A stretch of 64,000 bases of DNA. Source: Pararhizobium sp. GTDB taxonomy: Bacteria; Pseudomonadota; Alphaproteobacteria; Rhizobiales; Rhizobiaceae. The stretch is from NCBI GenBank assembly GCA_017794825.1, contig CP051237.1, positions 868,001-932,000 of the forward strand. Reading direction: 5' to 3'. This document shows, one piece after another, positions 39,106 to 50,458 of the stretch. The translations under genes and the position numbers were made by a program. Under the pieces are notes generated by a model. That model was not told where the DNA came from. It did not search any database and saw nothing but the letters and a program-made list of their open reading frames with translations. Within the stretch, counting starts at the first letter, position 1; the number at the start of each line of letters is the position of its first letter.

Positions 39106-39717
39106 TCAGGCCTGACCGTACTCGGTTGAGAGCATCACAGGGTCTATGCCGAGACAGGCGAAAGCCTGATCATATTTGTCGTCGATTGCTTGGCCGAAAA
39201 TGAAATCGGCGGTCGCAGGACAGGTCAGCCAGCCATTGGCGCTGATCTCGTTTTCAAGTTGCCCGGCGCCCCAGCCCGAGTAGCCCATCATGACAATCGC
39301 CTGTTCAGGCCCGCGATTTTCGCTGATCGCGCGCAGGATATCGGTGGTTGCGGTCACGCACAGATTTTCGGCAACGACCATTGTGGACCGGCTGGTGTAA
39401 TTGTCGGAATGAAGGACGAATCCCCTGCCCGTGTCGACAGGCCCGCCATTCTGCACCCGCATTCGCCTCGCCTGCTCCGGTAACGCAAATGCGTCGTTCT
39501 CGTCGATAAGTTCGAGCTGCACCAGCAATTCATCGAAACCGAGCTGCTGCGGGCGATTGAGGACAAACCCCATCGCGCCGTTCTCCGAATGAGCGCAGAC
39601 ATAGATCACCGTACGGGCGAAATTGCTGTCGCTGAGCCCGGGCATGGCGATAAGAAGCTGGCCTTCGAAGCAGCCATTGCCTCTTTCCTCAGGACCGGTT
39701 TCCTCGAGAATGTTCAT
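39106..39717 (-). CDS. YqgE/AlgH family protein
   Basis: A 203-residue member of the UPF0301 (YqgE/AlgH) family, with the typical FEGQLLIAMPGLSDSNFART, GAMGFVLNRPQQLG and YSGWGAGQLENEIS. The biochemical role of the family is unsettled; AlgH was linked to alginate regulation in Pseudomonas. It converges on the EAL gene with 25 bp between the stops. Confidence 0.9.
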   Translation of the reverse strand: MNILEETGPEERGNGCFEGQLLIAMPGLSDSNFARTVIYVCAHSENGAMGFVLNRPQQLGFDELLVQLELIDENDAFALPEQARRMRVQNGGPVDTGRGFVLHSDNYTSRSTMVVAENLCVTATTDILRAISENRGPEQAIVMMGYSGWGAGQLENEISANGWLTCPATADFIFGQAIDDKYDQAFACLGIDPVMLSTEYGQA

Positions 39718-39863
39718 GGTCGTCAGCTTACCACGCTCTGTGTGAATGGGAAGGGACGGAGCGTCCTGATACGTAGATTTTGCTGCGTTGGCATCACCCG
39801 AATATGATCCGGGGCGAACAGAGTTGACTGGTTCGGGCCGGCTACAGCGACTATTGTGCCTTT

Positions 39864-40691
39864 ATGTCGACAATCCGTTATTGCGCCTCAGCCGCCATCG
39901 CTACATTTCTTCTTGCTACGACCGCGTTACCGGTTATCGGCCATACCGCCAGCAGCGAATGGTCGGAAACGGAGGGCGGGCGCATACGTCTTACAGCGCT
40001 GCCGCCGTCGCAAGACGGCGTGATCCGCGCCATACTGGACGTCGACCTCCTGCCAGGTTGGAAAACCTATTGGCGCGATCCCGGCGAAGCGGGCATTCCG
40101 CCGCAACTCGATTTCGCAGAAAGCAAAAATATCGAGGCGTCGGAATTGAAATTTCCGGCTCCCGAACGCATCGACGACGGCTATTCGATCTGGGCTGGCT
40201 ACACCTATCCCGTCGCATTTCCGATCATCCTCGATCAGCGCGAAGCCGGGACACAGAGCGTCATCGACGCCAGCGTCTTCATGGGCATCTGCGAAAAGAT
40301 ATGCATACCGGTACAGGCGGAGTTCAGCGTAACGGTTGCGCCGGGCGACGCGGCGACCGACTACGAAAAACATGTTGTCGAAACAGCTTTTCGCCAATTG
40401 CCCGCTCAACCGCATGACGGATTCCGCATTGATGGCGTCAAGCTCGGTGACAATGGCAGGTCGATCAGCTTCAACATGCATGCGCCAGGAGATGAGGCTG
40501 AACTCTTTTTGACGGGGCCGCAGGGCTGGGCCTTCGGCGTTCCGCAAAAGGAGGCTTCGCAGGATGGTTACGCCACGTACCAGGCCGCAATTCTTGACGC
40601 GCCAAAAGACGCGACGCTCTCCGGCGCCAGCGTCGTCATCCTGGCGAAGGCCGGACGACAGAGCATCGAAACTGAAATTAGTGTGCCCTGA
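39864..40691 (+). CDS. Periplasmic DsbD N-terminal-domain-like protein
   Basis: A 275-residue exported protein with a signal peptide (FLLATTALPVIGHTASS) and a domain resembling the N-terminal immunoglobulin-like domain of DsbD/ScsB (GWKTYWRDPGEAGIPPQLDF, IDDGYSIWAGYTYPVAFPII). A Cys pair in MGICEKICIPVQAEF is in the place of the redox Cys of that domain. There is no membrane part and no thioredoxin domain in this gene or beside it. It probably receives reductant from a separate CcdA/DsbD membrane protein. A peroxiredoxin gene follows 88 bp downstream. Confidence 0.78.
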   Translation: MSTIRYCASAAIATFLLATTALPVIGHTASSEWSETEGGRIRLTALPPSQDGVIRAILDVDLLPGWKTYWRDPGEAGIPPQLDFAESKNIEASELKFPAPERIDDGYSIWAGYTYPVAFPIILDQREAGTQSVIDASVFMGICEKICIPVQAEFSVTVAPGDAATDYEKHVVETAFRQLPAQPHDGFRIDGVKLGDNGRSISFNMHAPGDEAELFLTGPQGWAFGVPQKEASQDGYATYQAAILDAPKDATLSGASVVILAKAGRQSIETEISVP

Positions 40692-40779
40692 GGCATCGAC
40701 AGAAGCCGGCAATGCAGTATGTATATCGTCGCACACACATGACGGCAGCTCATGCCGCAACGTAAAAGGGATGATCAAA

Positions 40780-41265
40780 GTGACGATATCTGCAGGTGAT
40801 AAACTGCCGGAACTGACGCTGAAGGAAGCAACGGCCGACGGCATGAACGAGGTGACGACCAAGGATCTGTTTTCAGGCAAGAAGGTGGTGCTGTTCGCAG
40901 TCCCCGGCGCCTTCACGCCGACCTGCCATCTCAACCATCTGCCAGGCTATCTCGAAAACCGCGACACGATCCTGGCCAAGGGCGTAGACGAGATCGCGGT
41001 GCTTTCCGTGAATGACGGCTTCGTCATGGACGCCTGGGCGAAAGCCTCCAACGGCGCAGGAAAGATCCGCTTCGTCGCGGACTGGAACGCCGCCTTCACC
41101 AAAGCGATCGGCATGGATATGGACCTGTCGGCCGGAACGCTCGGCGTTCGCTCGAAACGCTACTCCATGATCGTCGAGGATGGCGTGGTCACTTCGCTGA
41201 ATGTCGAGGACAATCCCGGCCAGGTGGTCAATTCCGGCGCAGCCGCAATTATCGAGCAGCTTTAG
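40780..41265 (+). CDS. Peroxiredoxin (Prx5-like, redoxin family)
   Basis: A 161-residue thiol peroxidase reducing hydrogen peroxide and organic peroxides. The peroxidatic Cys is in [17 protein letters not shown], and the end block [21 protein letters not shown] is typical of the group. I start at GTG 40780, since that gives the family N-terminus ([10 protein letters not shown]) and AGGG lies 9 bp upstream; an ATG at 40771 would add three residues but directly abuts the purine run. The 3' end overlaps the convergent rnhA gene by 17 bp. Confidence 0.88.
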   Translation: MTISAGDKLPELTLKEATADGMNEVTTKDLFSGKKVVLFAVPGAFTPTCHLNHLPGYLENRDTILAKGVDEIAVLSVNDGFVMDAWAKASNGAGKIRFVADWNAAFTKAIGMDMDLSAGTLGVRSKRYSMIVEDGVVTSLNVEDNPGQVVNSGAAAIIEQL

Positions 41266-41698
41266 ACTTGTAGGGCTCCAATGCGTGGCGGGCGAGTTCG
41301 TCCGCCCGCTCGTTTTCCGGATGACCGGCGTGGCCCTTTATCCAGTGCCACTTGACCTGATGCCGGTTGCGGGCTTCGTCGAGCGCCTGCCAGAGATCGG
41401 CGTTCTTGACGGGCTTCCTGGCGGCGTTCTTCCAGCCGTTTTTCTTCCAGCCATGAATCCATTTGCCGATCCCGTCCTTCACATAGGATGAGTCGGTATA
41501 GAGATCGACGCTGCAGGGTCGCTTGAGCGTCTTCAGCGCTTCGATCGCTGCGGTCAGTTCCATTCGATTGTTGGTGGTTTCGGCTTCACCGCCCGACAAT
41601 TCCTTCTCGACCTTTCCGTAGCGCAGTATCGCGCCCCAACCGCCGGGCCCCGGATTGCCGGAACAGGCGCCATCGGTAAATATCTCGACCGAATTCAT
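41249..41698 (-). CDS. rnhA: Ribonuclease HI
   Basis: Cuts the RNA strand of RNA-DNA hybrids. A 149-residue protein with the standard acidic site spread over [30 protein letters not shown] and [11 protein letters not shown], and the basic handle [11 protein letters not shown] present. The start overlaps the thrB stop (ATGA). It closes the long minus-strand operon that begins at ctaC and overlaps the convergent peroxiredoxin gene by 17 bp. Confidence 0.95.
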   Translation of the reverse strand: MNSVEIFTDGACSGNPGPGGWGAILRYGKVEKELSGGEAETTNNRMELTAAIEALKTLKRPCSVDLYTDSSYVKDGIGKWIHGWKKNGWKNAARKPVKNADLWQALDEARNRHQVKWHWIKGHAGHPENERADELARHALEPYKSKAAR

Positions 41699-42666
41699 GC
41701 GCCGCCCCGATAACCATACTCACCGACATTTCCGATCCGGCGATGAAAGCGAAGATATTTCAGATATTCGAGGGGGTTCTTCTTGACAACTTTCGCATCA
41801 TTCGAAACCGTCAGCCAGTCATAGAGCCGTGTCAGGAAGAAACGCAGCGCCGCGCCCCTCGCAAGCAGCGGCATCGCCTGCAGTTCCGCCTCGTCAAGCG
41901 GCCGGACGGATACATAACCGTCGAACAAGGCCATTCCCTTGGTGATGTTGAAGGCTCCGTCTTTCTCGAAACACCAGGCATTGAGACAGATGGCGACGTC
42001 ATAGGCCAGGAGATCGTTGCAGGCGAAATAGAAATCGATCAGGCCGGAGAGCCTGTCCGACAGGAAAAACACGTTGTCGGGAAACAGGTCCGCATGGATT
42101 ACGCCGACTGGCAGATCAACGGGCCATCGGGACTCAAGCTCCGCCAGATCTTTCTCGATCTCCGCCGTCATACCGCGCTCGACTTCGTCGGCGCGCGCCG
42201 ACGACATCTCCCAGAGGGGTCGCCAGGCGCTTACAGAAAGCGCATTGGCGCGCTTCAGCTGGAAATCACGACTGGCGCTGTGCATCTCCGCCAGCGCCCG
42301 CCCCACCTCACGACAGTGAGCAGCCTGGGGATTGCGCGGCCACATGCCGTCCAGAAACTCGATGATCGCCGCCGGGCGCCCGGCCAGCTGCCCGATCGCC
42401 TCGCCATCCTTGCGGCGTATCGGCAGCGGACATTGCACGGATTTATCGGCCAGATGTTCCATCAGCCCCAGAAAAAACGGCAGGTCGGAGCGGTCCACCC
42501 GTTTCTCGTAGAGCGTCAGGATGTAGGAATTCCTGTCGGTGGTCATCAGGAAGTTGGAATTCTCCACCCCCTCGGCGATACCCTTGTAGGAAAGCAGGGT
42601 TCCGATATCGTAGTGGTCCAGGTAGGCGATCAGTTCCGCCTCGGAGATATCAGTATAGACGGCCAA
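41695..42666 (-). CDS. thrB: Homoserine kinase (ThrB, APH-fold type)
   Basis: Phosphorylates homoserine for threonine synthesis. The 323-residue protein is of the aminoglycoside phosphotransferase-like type found in alphaproteobacteria and not the GHMP type: [14 protein letters not shown] is the catalytic loop and [16 protein letters not shown] the metal-binding DFG equivalent. The N-terminus [21 protein letters not shown] matches the family and fixes the start at TTG 42666, with AGGGG before it. It overlaps rnhA by 4 bp. Confidence 0.92.
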   Translation of the reverse strand: MAVYTDISEAELIAYLDHYDIGTLLSYKGIAEGVENSNFLMTTDRNSYILTLYEKRVDRSDLPFFLGLMEHLADKSVQCPLPIRRKDGEAIGQLAGRPAAIIEFLDGMWPRNPQAAHCREVGRALAEMHSASRDFQLKRANALSVSAWRPLWEMSSARADEVERGMTAEIEKDLAELESRWPVDLPVGVIHADLFPDNVFFLSDRLSGLIDFYFACNDLLAYDVAICLNAWCFEKDGAFNITKGMALFDGYVSVRPLDEAELQAMPLLARGAALRFFLTRLYDWLTVSNDAKVVKKNPLEYLKYLRFHRRIGNVGEYGYRGGA

Positions 42667-42778
42667 TTCCGAGCCCCTTGTAGCGGCAGTGCTGAGATGT
42701 TCCCGATGGAACTAAATTTCCCGCAACCATTATGCAAGGCGGTTTGGGGACGCGGCGGGCTTATTCAAGGAAAAACGT

Positions 42779-43846
42779 TTAGCCTGACCCGGTGCGAGCC
42801 AGGCTGCGTGGACGGGGCGCCGGCGCCTCGCGCGGTTTATCCCCATTGACGAAGGCCATGTCTGAATCGGTCAGTTCAATGTCGCGCAGATCCCGCATGA
42901 CCGGGAAATTCTCGTTTTCGATGGCCGTCTCGGCCAGTTCTATTCGAACGTCAAATCGCGACTTGAATGCGTCGATGATCTCGTCAACGATAATCTCGGG
43001 CGCCGAAGCCCCGGCGGAAAGACCAACAGTCAAAGACTGTGTGTGATCGATCCTGTCCCACGGAATCTCGGAAGCTCTTTGCACCAGAATGGAATCATGC
43101 GCGCCAAAGCGGCTCGCCACCTCGACAAGCCGTCGCGAATTTGACGAGTTCGGCGCGCCGACGATAACGAACAGGTCGCAGTCAGGCGCCGCCGCCATGA
43201 CGGCTTCCTGCCTGTTGGTCGTCGCGTAACAGATGGATTCGGCTGCGGGCGCCGTCATGTTGGGAAAACGTCTTTGCAGAACCTTGATAATGCCGGCCGT
43301 GTCCTCCACCGACAACGTCGTCTGGGTAACGAATCCCAGCGCATCGGGATCGGTCGGCTGGTAGGTTTCTGCGTCCTGCTCGGTCTCGATGAGGCTGACC
43401 GCTTCCGGTGAAAGCTGTCCCATGGTTCCAATCACTTCCGGATGTCCGGCGTGTCCGATCAGAACCACGTGCCGACCCAGTCGCTGGTGGCGCATGGCCT
43501 GCTTGTGAACCTTGGAAACCAGCGGACAGGTCGCATCCAGATAAAACAGGTTGCGTTCGCGCGCATCGGCGGGAACCGATTTCGGCACGCCATGGGCGGA
43601 GAAGATCACCGGTTGACGATAGTGTTCCTCCGGAATCTCGTCGAGTTCCTCCACAAACACCGCGCCGCGCGCCTGAAGACCTTCCACGACGTAGCGATTG
43701 TGGACGATTTCGTGGCGCACATAAACTGGCGCTCCGTATTTCTTGAGCGCCAGAACGACGATCTGTATCGCTCTGTCAACGCCCGCGCAGAAACCGCGCG
43801 GCCCGCACAGGCGAATGGTCAGCGGAGCCTTTTCAGCTTCAGTCAT
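42779..43846 (-). CDS. ispH: 4-hydroxy-3-methylbut-2-enyl diphosphate reductase (IspH/LytB)
   Basis: Last step of the non-mevalonate isoprenoid pathway. The 355-residue protein has the three iron-sulfur Cys in [27 protein letters not shown] and [13 protein letters not shown], and the Glu region [11 protein letters not shown]. It is longer than the enteric enzyme by about 35 residues, with a C-terminal basic Pro/Arg tail. It shares the window with dxs, the first enzyme of the same pathway. Confidence 0.95.
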   Translation of the reverse strand: MTEAEKAPLTIRLCGPRGFCAGVDRAIQIVVLALKKYGAPVYVRHEIVHNRYVVEGLQARGAVFVEELDEIPEEHYRQPVIFSAHGVPKSVPADARERNLFYLDATCPLVSKVHKQAMRHQRLGRHVVLIGHAGHPEVIGTMGQLSPEAVSLIETEQDAETYQPTDPDALGFVTQTTLSVEDTAGIIKVLQRRFPNMTAPAAESICYATTNRQEAVMAAAPDCDLFVIVGAPNSSNSRRLVEVASRFGAHDSILVQRASEIPWDRIDHTQSLTVGLSAGASAPEIIVDEIIDAFKSRFDVRIELAETAIENENFPVMRDLRDIELTDSDMAFVNGDKPREAPAPRPRSLARTGSG

Positions 43847-43923
43847 GGATTAAATCGCAATCATTCGTGTGCCGCGTCATCTCTACAGCAGATATGAGAT
43901 CACCGGTCCGGGATCAACCTTCA

Positions 43924-44742
43924 TCACTCTTTTTCATTCCGAGCGCGCCAGATATAATAGCCGGCCACAAGCACGAGCGCGGCCGCCAGCCCGAACCAGG
44001 TTATGACATATTGCAGGTGATTGTTGGGGAGATTGACCCGGGTGACGCCGGCGATTGGCCCTTGTGTGGGCGGCGTATCCGACAGCGCCATATCGGCGAA
44101 AAACGGTGCGATGGCATCCGGGTCGAGGCCCATCGCCGCCGCCATCGCCGGCATGTCCTTCCAGTACCAGGTGGCCTTGGCGGGATCGTTGTCCGGAACC
44201 ACCCAGCCCGGCTTTTCGTATAGCGGATTTCGGGCGAGCGCCACGAATTCGACAGGCCCGTCAACCGACTGCCAGGGTCGGTCCGACGCATCCTTCATGT
44301 CATAGGGAACGAAGCCTCGATTGACGATGATCGTTTGGCCTTCAGCCGTGGTCAGAGGCGCATACAGATACCAGCCGGACGCGCCTTGATGGGTCGCCAG
44401 GAAATCCTGTTCCTTCGTGTGATCAAAAACGCCCGACAGACGGATTGGCACATAATCCACGTCTTCGGTCTGCCGCCATAGCGCGAGCGCCTTATCCAGC
44501 GTCAGCGGCGCGCCCTGCATTCGCTGCTCGATGGTCGCGATGAGATTTTCTTTCCACTCGAGCCGCCTGACCTGCCAGCTGCCAAGCGCGATCAGTATGA
44601 CGAGCGCAGCGATCGTGATCGCGTAGAAAAACAGACCGGGCTGCCGCTTGCGCCCTGGCTCCCGCCCGGCCGCGTCGCGCCGTCTCGCAGTTTTCCGGTT
44701 TGCTGTCACCGCTCTCAATCCTGACGGGGCGCGTCCGCTCAA
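43924..44742 (-). CDS. SURF1-family cytochrome oxidase assembly protein
   Basis: An inner-membrane factor for haem insertion into cytochrome oxidase subunit I. It has 272 residues from a TTG that overlaps the DUF983 stop (TTGA); a GTG at 44709 would give 261 residues. Two membrane helices flank a large periplasmic domain: FYAITIAALVILIALGSWQV with the conserved GSWQVRRLEWK, and HLQYVITWFGLAAALVLVAG at the end. VNRGFVPYD is the SURF1 core. It lies in the cox operon as expected. Confidence 0.88.
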   Translation of the reverse strand: MSGRAPSGLRAVTANRKTARRRDAAGREPGRKRQPGLFFYAITIAALVILIALGSWQVRRLEWKENLIATIEQRMQGAPLTLDKALALWRQTEDVDYVPIRLSGVFDHTKEQDFLATHQGASGWYLYAPLTTAEGQTIIVNRGFVPYDMKDASDRPWQSVDGPVEFVALARNPLYEKPGWVVPDNDPAKATWYWKDMPAMAAAMGLDPDAIAPFFADMALSDTPPTQGPIAGVTRVNLPNNHLQYVITWFGLAAALVLVAGYYIWRARNEKE

Positions 44743-45125
44743 CCCCGGTCGATTTTTCCTTCACTGGCGTCGTTCTTGAACTGCATGTTGATCAGCACGC
44801 CCTTGAGCGCCCGCAACAGCCACAGGGATAAACCAATGGTTAGAGGTATCCACAAAATGAAATGCAGCCATATCGGCGGGGAATAGCTGACCTCGAACCA
44901 AAGCGCGAGGCCGACGACGATAAAGCCGATGATGAGGATTACGAAGACCGCCGGTCCATCGCCAGCATCAGCAAAGCCGTAATCGAGATCGCACAAGGAA
45001 CAGTTTTTTTTCAGCGTCAGGAAACCATCGAACAGACGCCCCTGGCCGCAACGCGGACACCGGCCTTTCATGCCCGTCGAAACCGGATCGAGTGATGGAT
45101 AGATCGCCCTGTCCTGATCGCTCAT
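44739..45125 (-). CDS. DUF983 domain-containing protein
   Basis: A 128-residue protein with a likely zinc ribbon of two CxxC pairs (GRCPRCGQGRLF and KNCSLCDLDYG) followed by two membrane helices (FVILIIGFIVVGLALWFEV and FILWIPLTIGLSLWLL). DUF983 genes sit regularly beside ctaE and surf1 in alphaproteobacteria and are thought to help oxidase assembly, without proven chemistry. Confidence 0.9.
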   Translation of the reverse strand: MSDQDRAIYPSLDPVSTGMKGRCPRCGQGRLFDGFLTLKKNCSLCDLDYGFADAGDGPAVFVILIIGFIVVGLALWFEVSYSPPIWLHFILWIPLTIGLSLWLLRALKGVLINMQFKNDASEGKIDRG

Positions 45126-45149
45126 GAAAAATCATTCTCCCAAAATGAC

Positions 45150-45182
45150 GAAGGGCGCCGGCGCTTTGCGCCGACGCCCTTC
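45150..45182. terminator. Hairpin between ctaE and the DUF983 gene
   Basis: GAAGGGCG and CGCCCTTC with inner CGGCGC / GCGCCG form a stem of about 14 pairs with one mismatched pair and a 3-base loop, 19 bp after the ctaE stop. Within a same-strand operon it may attenuate read-through into the assembly genes. Confidence 0.6.
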
Positions 45183-45201
45183 AGATTTGCCACCGGACCC
45201 G

Positions 45202-46077
45202 TCAGTGCGCAATTTCCGCGCCCCAGGAAGCCCAGATGTAGATGCTGAAGAAAAGGAACAGCCAGACAACGTCCACAAAGTGCCAATACCAGGCCGCAGC
45301 TTCCATTCCGAAATGCTGCTTGGGGGTAAAGTCTCCAGCCATTGCCCGGATCAAACAGACCAGAAGGAATATGGTCCCGATCAGAACGTGGAATCCGTGG
45401 AACCCTGTCGCCATGAAGAACGTGGCGCCGTAGATCGATTCCTTGAAGGCAAAAGGCGCGTGAATGTACTCGTAGGCCTGTACACAGGAAAACAGGACAC
45501 CGAGCGCAACGGTGATGACGAGACCGTACACCAGGCCGTCACGACGGTCGTGCAGAAGGGAATGGTGCGCCCACGTCACCGCCGTGCCGGAAAGCAGCAG
45601 GATGATCGTGTTGTAGAGCGGCAGGTGCATCGGATCCAGCACCTCGATGCCAACGGGCGGCCAATGTCCGCCGGTATGCTCCACCCGAGCGTATTGCGCG
45701 GCCTCGCCGGCAAAAATGGCCGCATCGAAGAAGGCCCAGAACCAGGCGACAAAGAACATCACTTCCGAAGCGATGAACATCAGCATGCCGTAACGCAAAT
45801 GCAACGAGACAACGCGCGTATGGTGGCCCTGATGGGCTTCCTTCACGACATCGGTCCACCATCCGATCATGGTGAACAGCACCACCGCCAGTCCAATGAA
45901 GAAGAGATAGGGACTGGCCATGTCCATTCCGAACAACGGCAGCGAGCCGCCCGACAGATAGCGCATGTAGCCTATGCCGCCCAGCGCCATGACAAGCGCG
46001 CCCATGGACCCCACAAACGGCCACGGACTGGGATCGATGATGTGGTAGTCGTGTTGTTTCTGATGCGCCTCGGCCAT
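45202..46077 (-). CDS. ctaE: Cytochrome c oxidase subunit III
   Basis: A 291-residue seven-helix core subunit of aa3-type oxidase. It begins with a hydrophilic leader, then YHIIDPSPWPFVGSMGALVM. GMLMFIASEVMFFVAWFWAF contains the conserved Glu, and ATGFHGFHVLIGTIFLLVC and AWYWHFVDVVWLFLF are the other signatures. Fourth structural gene of the cox operon. Confidence 0.96.
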   Translation of the reverse strand: MAEAHQKQHDYHIIDPSPWPFVGSMGALVMALGGIGYMRYLSGGSLPLFGMDMASPYLFFIGLAVVLFTMIGWWTDVVKEAHQGHHTRVVSLHLRYGMLMFIASEVMFFVAWFWAFFDAAIFAGEAAQYARVEHTGGHWPPVGIEVLDPMHLPLYNTIILLLSGTAVTWAHHSLLHDRRDGLVYGLVITVALGVLFSCVQAYEYIHAPFAFKESIYGATFFMATGFHGFHVLIGTIFLLVCLIRAMAGDFTPKQHFGMEAAAWYWHFVDVVWLFLFFSIYIWASWGAEIAH

Positions 46078-46130
46078 TTCGTTTTCCCCGATTACGTCAT
46101 TCTGCCGCCGCCTGTGCGGCGATGTTGATA

Positions 46131-46745
46131 TTAAAGCCTTCCGGCTTCTTCATTCCTGGTCTGACTGACTTCCGCAACCGGCTTCGCCTGCTCCTCGATT
46201 GGATACATGGTATAGGAAAGCGTCAGTGTCGTGATGTGTTTCGTTTCAGGCGCGTCGACAATCGCCGGGTCCACGTAGAACACGACCGGCATGTCCAGCG
46301 ATTCGCCCGGCTGCAGCTCAGTTTCCGTGAAACAGAAGCATTCGACCTTGTTGAAATAGACGCCGGCTGCCTGGGGCGTGACGTTGAACAAGGCCTGACC
46401 GCCAGTCGTCTTGTCGGAATTGTTTCTGGCGAGGTAGGAAATCTGCCGGGTTTCGCCGATCCGTATTTCAACCTCGCGCTCCACCGGCTTGAACTCCCAG
46501 TCAAGCCCGCTTGAGATGTTGGAATCGAAGCGCACCTTGATTGTGCGGTCAAGAATCCGGTTCGAATATTGCTCGGCTCTCTGCACAGTCCCGCCATAAC
46601 CCGTGACCTGACAGAAGAGCTGGTAAAGCGGAACCGCGGCGTAGGAGACGCCGATCATGCCGACTACCACGCCAACGCAACTCAGGAGTATGGCGTTGTT
46701 GCGCTTCGCGTTCGCTTTCTGCTTTTCCGAAGGCCTGTTCATCAT
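46131..46745 (-). CDS. ctaG: Cytochrome c oxidase assembly protein CtaG/Cox11
   Basis: A copper chaperone delivering Cu to the CuB site of subunit I. The 204-residue protein has one N-terminal membrane helix ([20 protein letters not shown]) followed by [15 protein letters not shown]. The copper motif is CFCF in [14 protein letters not shown], and the periplasmic beta domain ends [20 protein letters not shown] start at the first of two ATG codons at 46745; a TTG at 46754 overlapping the upstream stop is possible. Confidence 0.94.
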   Translation of the reverse strand: MMNRPSEKQKANAKRNNAILLSCVGVVVGMIGVSYAAVPLYQLFCQVTGYGGTVQRAEQYSNRILDRTIKVRFDSNISSGLDWEFKPVEREVEIRIGETRQISYLARNNSDKTTGGQALFNVTPQAAGVYFNKVECFCFTETELQPGESLDMPVVFYVDPAIVDAPETKHITTLTLSYTMYPIEEQAKPVAEVSQTRNEEAGRL

Positions 46746-46750
46746 CGTCC

Positions 46751-46900
46751 TCAAAGCGGCCTGTCAAACATGCCGGGACCGAATTTCACGATCGTCGCGA
46801 CATAGAAAAGCACAACCAGAAGCGCCAGCGCCAACGCTATCGCCACCGAACGACGGCGTCTGACCTTCTTCTGACCCTCGGTCAGTTTTACCTGATCCAT
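46751..46900 (-). CDS. Small CoxF-like membrane protein
   Basis: A 49-residue frame between ctaB and ctaG. It begins [20 protein letters not shown], then has one hydrophobic helix ([18 protein letters not shown]) and ends [12 protein letters not shown] small single-helix protein occupies this exact place in many alphaproteobacterial cox operons. Its start is 3 bp after the ctaB stop and its stop meets the ctaG start region. Its role is unknown, presumed to lie in oxidase assembly or stability. Confidence 0.85.
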   Translation of the reverse strand: MDQVKLTEGQKKVRRRRSVAIALALALLVVLFYVATIVKFGPGMFDRPL

Positions 46901-46903
46901 GGC

Positions 46904-47839
46904 TCATAATCCAAAACGCACGGCCAGTCCTTCGACAAGAAGAACCGCAAACAGACTGGCGAGATAGACAAGTGAAAAACCGAACAGGGATTTCGCCGGA
47001 GCCATCACCGCATCGGTGTCCTGCATTCTGAATACCCGCCAGGCCCGTTGCACGAAAACCAAGCCCATGCCGGCGGAAAACACGCCGTAGACCGGGCTGG
47101 CGAAACCCAGGACATACGGAAGCGCGCCGACGCCCGCCGTAAGCACGGCGTAAAACAAAATCTGCCGCTTTGTGGATTTCATGCCGGCCACGTTCGGCAT
47201 CATCGGAACGCCAGCCTTCTCATAGTCGCCGACCTTGTAAAGCGCCAGCGCCCAAAAATGCGGCGGAGTCCAGAGGAAGATCATGAGGAAGAGAACGATG
47301 CTTTCGAGGGACACCGATCCGGTTACACAGGCCCAGCCGATCATGGGAGGGAACGCGCCGGCGGCGCCGCCGATGACGATGTTCTGCGGCGTCGATCGCT
47401 TGAGCCACATCGTATAGATGACAGCATAAAAGAAAATTGTGAACGCCAGAAGAAAACCGGCGAACCAGTTTACCAGCAGTCCCAGCGTCAGCACCGAAAA
47501 GGCGGCCAGCACCAGACCGAAGGACAAGGCTTCCTGCGGCTTGATTCTGCCGGTCGGGATCGGACGGCTGGATGTGCGCGACATCACACGGTCAATATCG
47601 GCGTCGTACCACATGTTCAATGCACCGGAAGCGCCCGCGCCGATTGCGATGCACAGAATGGCGACGAACGCCAGGAACGGGTGAATTGCGCCCGGAGCAA
47701 CAATCATCCCCGCAAGAGCCGTGAAGACGACAAGCGACATCACGCGCGGCTTCAACAGCGCGAAATAGTCACGCGGCTCGGCTTCGGAAAACCCGATATC
47801 GGCAGCGTCGAGTGTTGCCATGTCTTCAGAGTAGGTCAT
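46904..47839 (-). CDS. ctaB: Protohaem IX farnesyltransferase (haem O synthase)
   Basis: Adds farnesyl to haem B to make haem O for the oxidase. A 311-residue UbiA-type membrane prenyltransferase with about eight or nine helices. The diphosphate-binding Asp motifs are in [19 protein letters not shown] and [14 protein letters not shown], with [18 protein letters not shown] between. Start ATG 47839; an internal ATG six codons later is possible. Confidence 0.95.
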   Translation of the reverse strand: MTYSEDMATLDAADIGFSEAEPRDYFALLKPRVMSLVVFTALAGMIVAPGAIHPFLAFVAILCIAIGAGASGALNMWYDADIDRVMSRTSSRPIPTGRIKPQEALSFGLVLAAFSVLTLGLLVNWFAGFLLAFTIFFYAVIYTMWLKRSTPQNIVIGGAAGAFPPMIGWACVTGSVSLESIVLFLMIFLWTPPHFWALALYKVGDYEKAGVPMMPNVAGMKSTKRQILFYAVLTAGVGALPYVLGFASPVYGVFSAGMGLVFVQRAWRVFRMQDTDAVMAPAKSLFGFSLVYLASLFAVLLVEGLAVRFGL

Positions 47840-47870
47840 TCGCGACTTTATACATCCCTTGTCAGATGCA

Positions 47871-47894
47871 GGGAGCCGCCCGAAGGCGGCTCCC
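47871..47894 (-). terminator. UUCG-tetraloop hairpin between ctaD and ctaB
   Basis: On the minus strand GGGAGCCGCC, TTCG, GGCGGCTCCC: a perfect 10-bp stem capped by the very stable UUCG loop, beginning 8 bp after the ctaD stop and ending 31 bp before ctaB. No T-run follows. It probably limits read-through or protects the ctaCD message. Confidence 0.65.
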
Positions 47895-47902
47895 GCGTAT
47901 GC

Positions 47903-49561
<1,659 letters not shown>

Positions 49562-50452
49562 CTACTCCTTGATCTTCTCTGCTTCGTTGGCTGCAAGCCG
49601 GACGGTCTTGTCCTGTTCGATTGAGGCCATCAGCTGCTTGTTGGCTTCGCCGAGATTTTCGGCCGCCGCGGCAAGCCATGTATTGTATTGTTCTTCCGAT
49701 ACGACCCTGATCGCAATCGGCATATACGCGTGGTCCTTGCCGCACAGTTCCGAACACTGTCCGTAGTAAAGGCCCTCTTTTTCGGCCAGGAACCATGTTT
49801 CGTTCATCCTGCCCGGCACGGCGTCCATCTTGATGCCGAAAGACGGCATGGCGAAAGAGTGTATCACATCCGCAGCGGTGATCAGCAGCCTGACGGTCAT
49901 GCCGATCGGCACGACAACTTCGTTGTCGACGGCGAGCAACCGCGGATAGACAGCTTTGTCTTCCTTGCCGTACTGCGCTCTGTCCGCATCGGTCAGCATC
50001 AGCGCGTCGAAGGAAAGCTCATTCTCCGTCTGGTATTCGTATCCCCAATACCACTGGTATCCGGTGGCCTTGATCGTGAGATCAGGCTCTCCCGGCGGCG
50101 TATATTGCGCGTTGAGCAGCTGAAACGAGGGAACGGCGAGGAAAAGCAGGATTACGACAGGACCGATCGTCCAGATGACCTCAACGAGTGTGTTGTGGCT
50201 GGTTTTCGACGGAACCGGGTTCGCTCCCGCCCGGAAACGGAGCACCACAATCACCAGCAGCGCCAGCACGAGGACCGAGATGGGAATAATGAACCATAAC
50301 GTATAGTCATTGAACCATCTGATTTCATGCATGATGCCGGTAGCCGCTTGCTGCATGCCGGTTTCCCACGGGCGCGGCTGGTCGGCTAAGGACGGGGTCA
50401 CCATCAGCAGCACGCCGAGAAAGGCCAGAACTGCATTCAACGGGTTTCTCAC
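49562..50452 (-). CDS. ctaC: Cytochrome c oxidase subunit II
   Basis: Carries the CuA centre that receives electrons from cytochrome c. The 296-residue protein has a signal peptide (LNAVLAFLGVLLMVTPSLA), two membrane helices and a cupredoxin domain. CuA ligands are in DVIHSFAMPSFG and GQCSELCGKDHAYM, and the aromatic patch is GYQWYWGYEY. I prefer GTG 50452, because GGGAG is 7 bp upstream; the ATG at 50458 is only one base from it. First gene of the long minus-strand operon ending at rnhA. Confidence 0.93.
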   Translation of the reverse strand: MRNPLNAVLAFLGVLLMVTPSLADQPRPWETGMQQAATGIMHEIRWFNDYTLWFIIPISVLVLALLVIVVLRFRAGANPVPSKTSHNTLVEVIWTIGPVVILLFLAVPSFQLLNAQYTPPGEPDLTIKATGYQWYWGYEYQTENELSFDALMLTDADRAQYGKEDKAVYPRLLAVDNEVVVPIGMTVRLLITAADVIHSFAMPSFGIKMDAVPGRMNETWFLAEKEGLYYGQCSELCGKDHAYMPIAIRVVSEEQYNTWLAAAAENLGEANKQLMASIEQDKTVRLAANEAEKIKE

Positions 50453-50458
50453 TACCAT

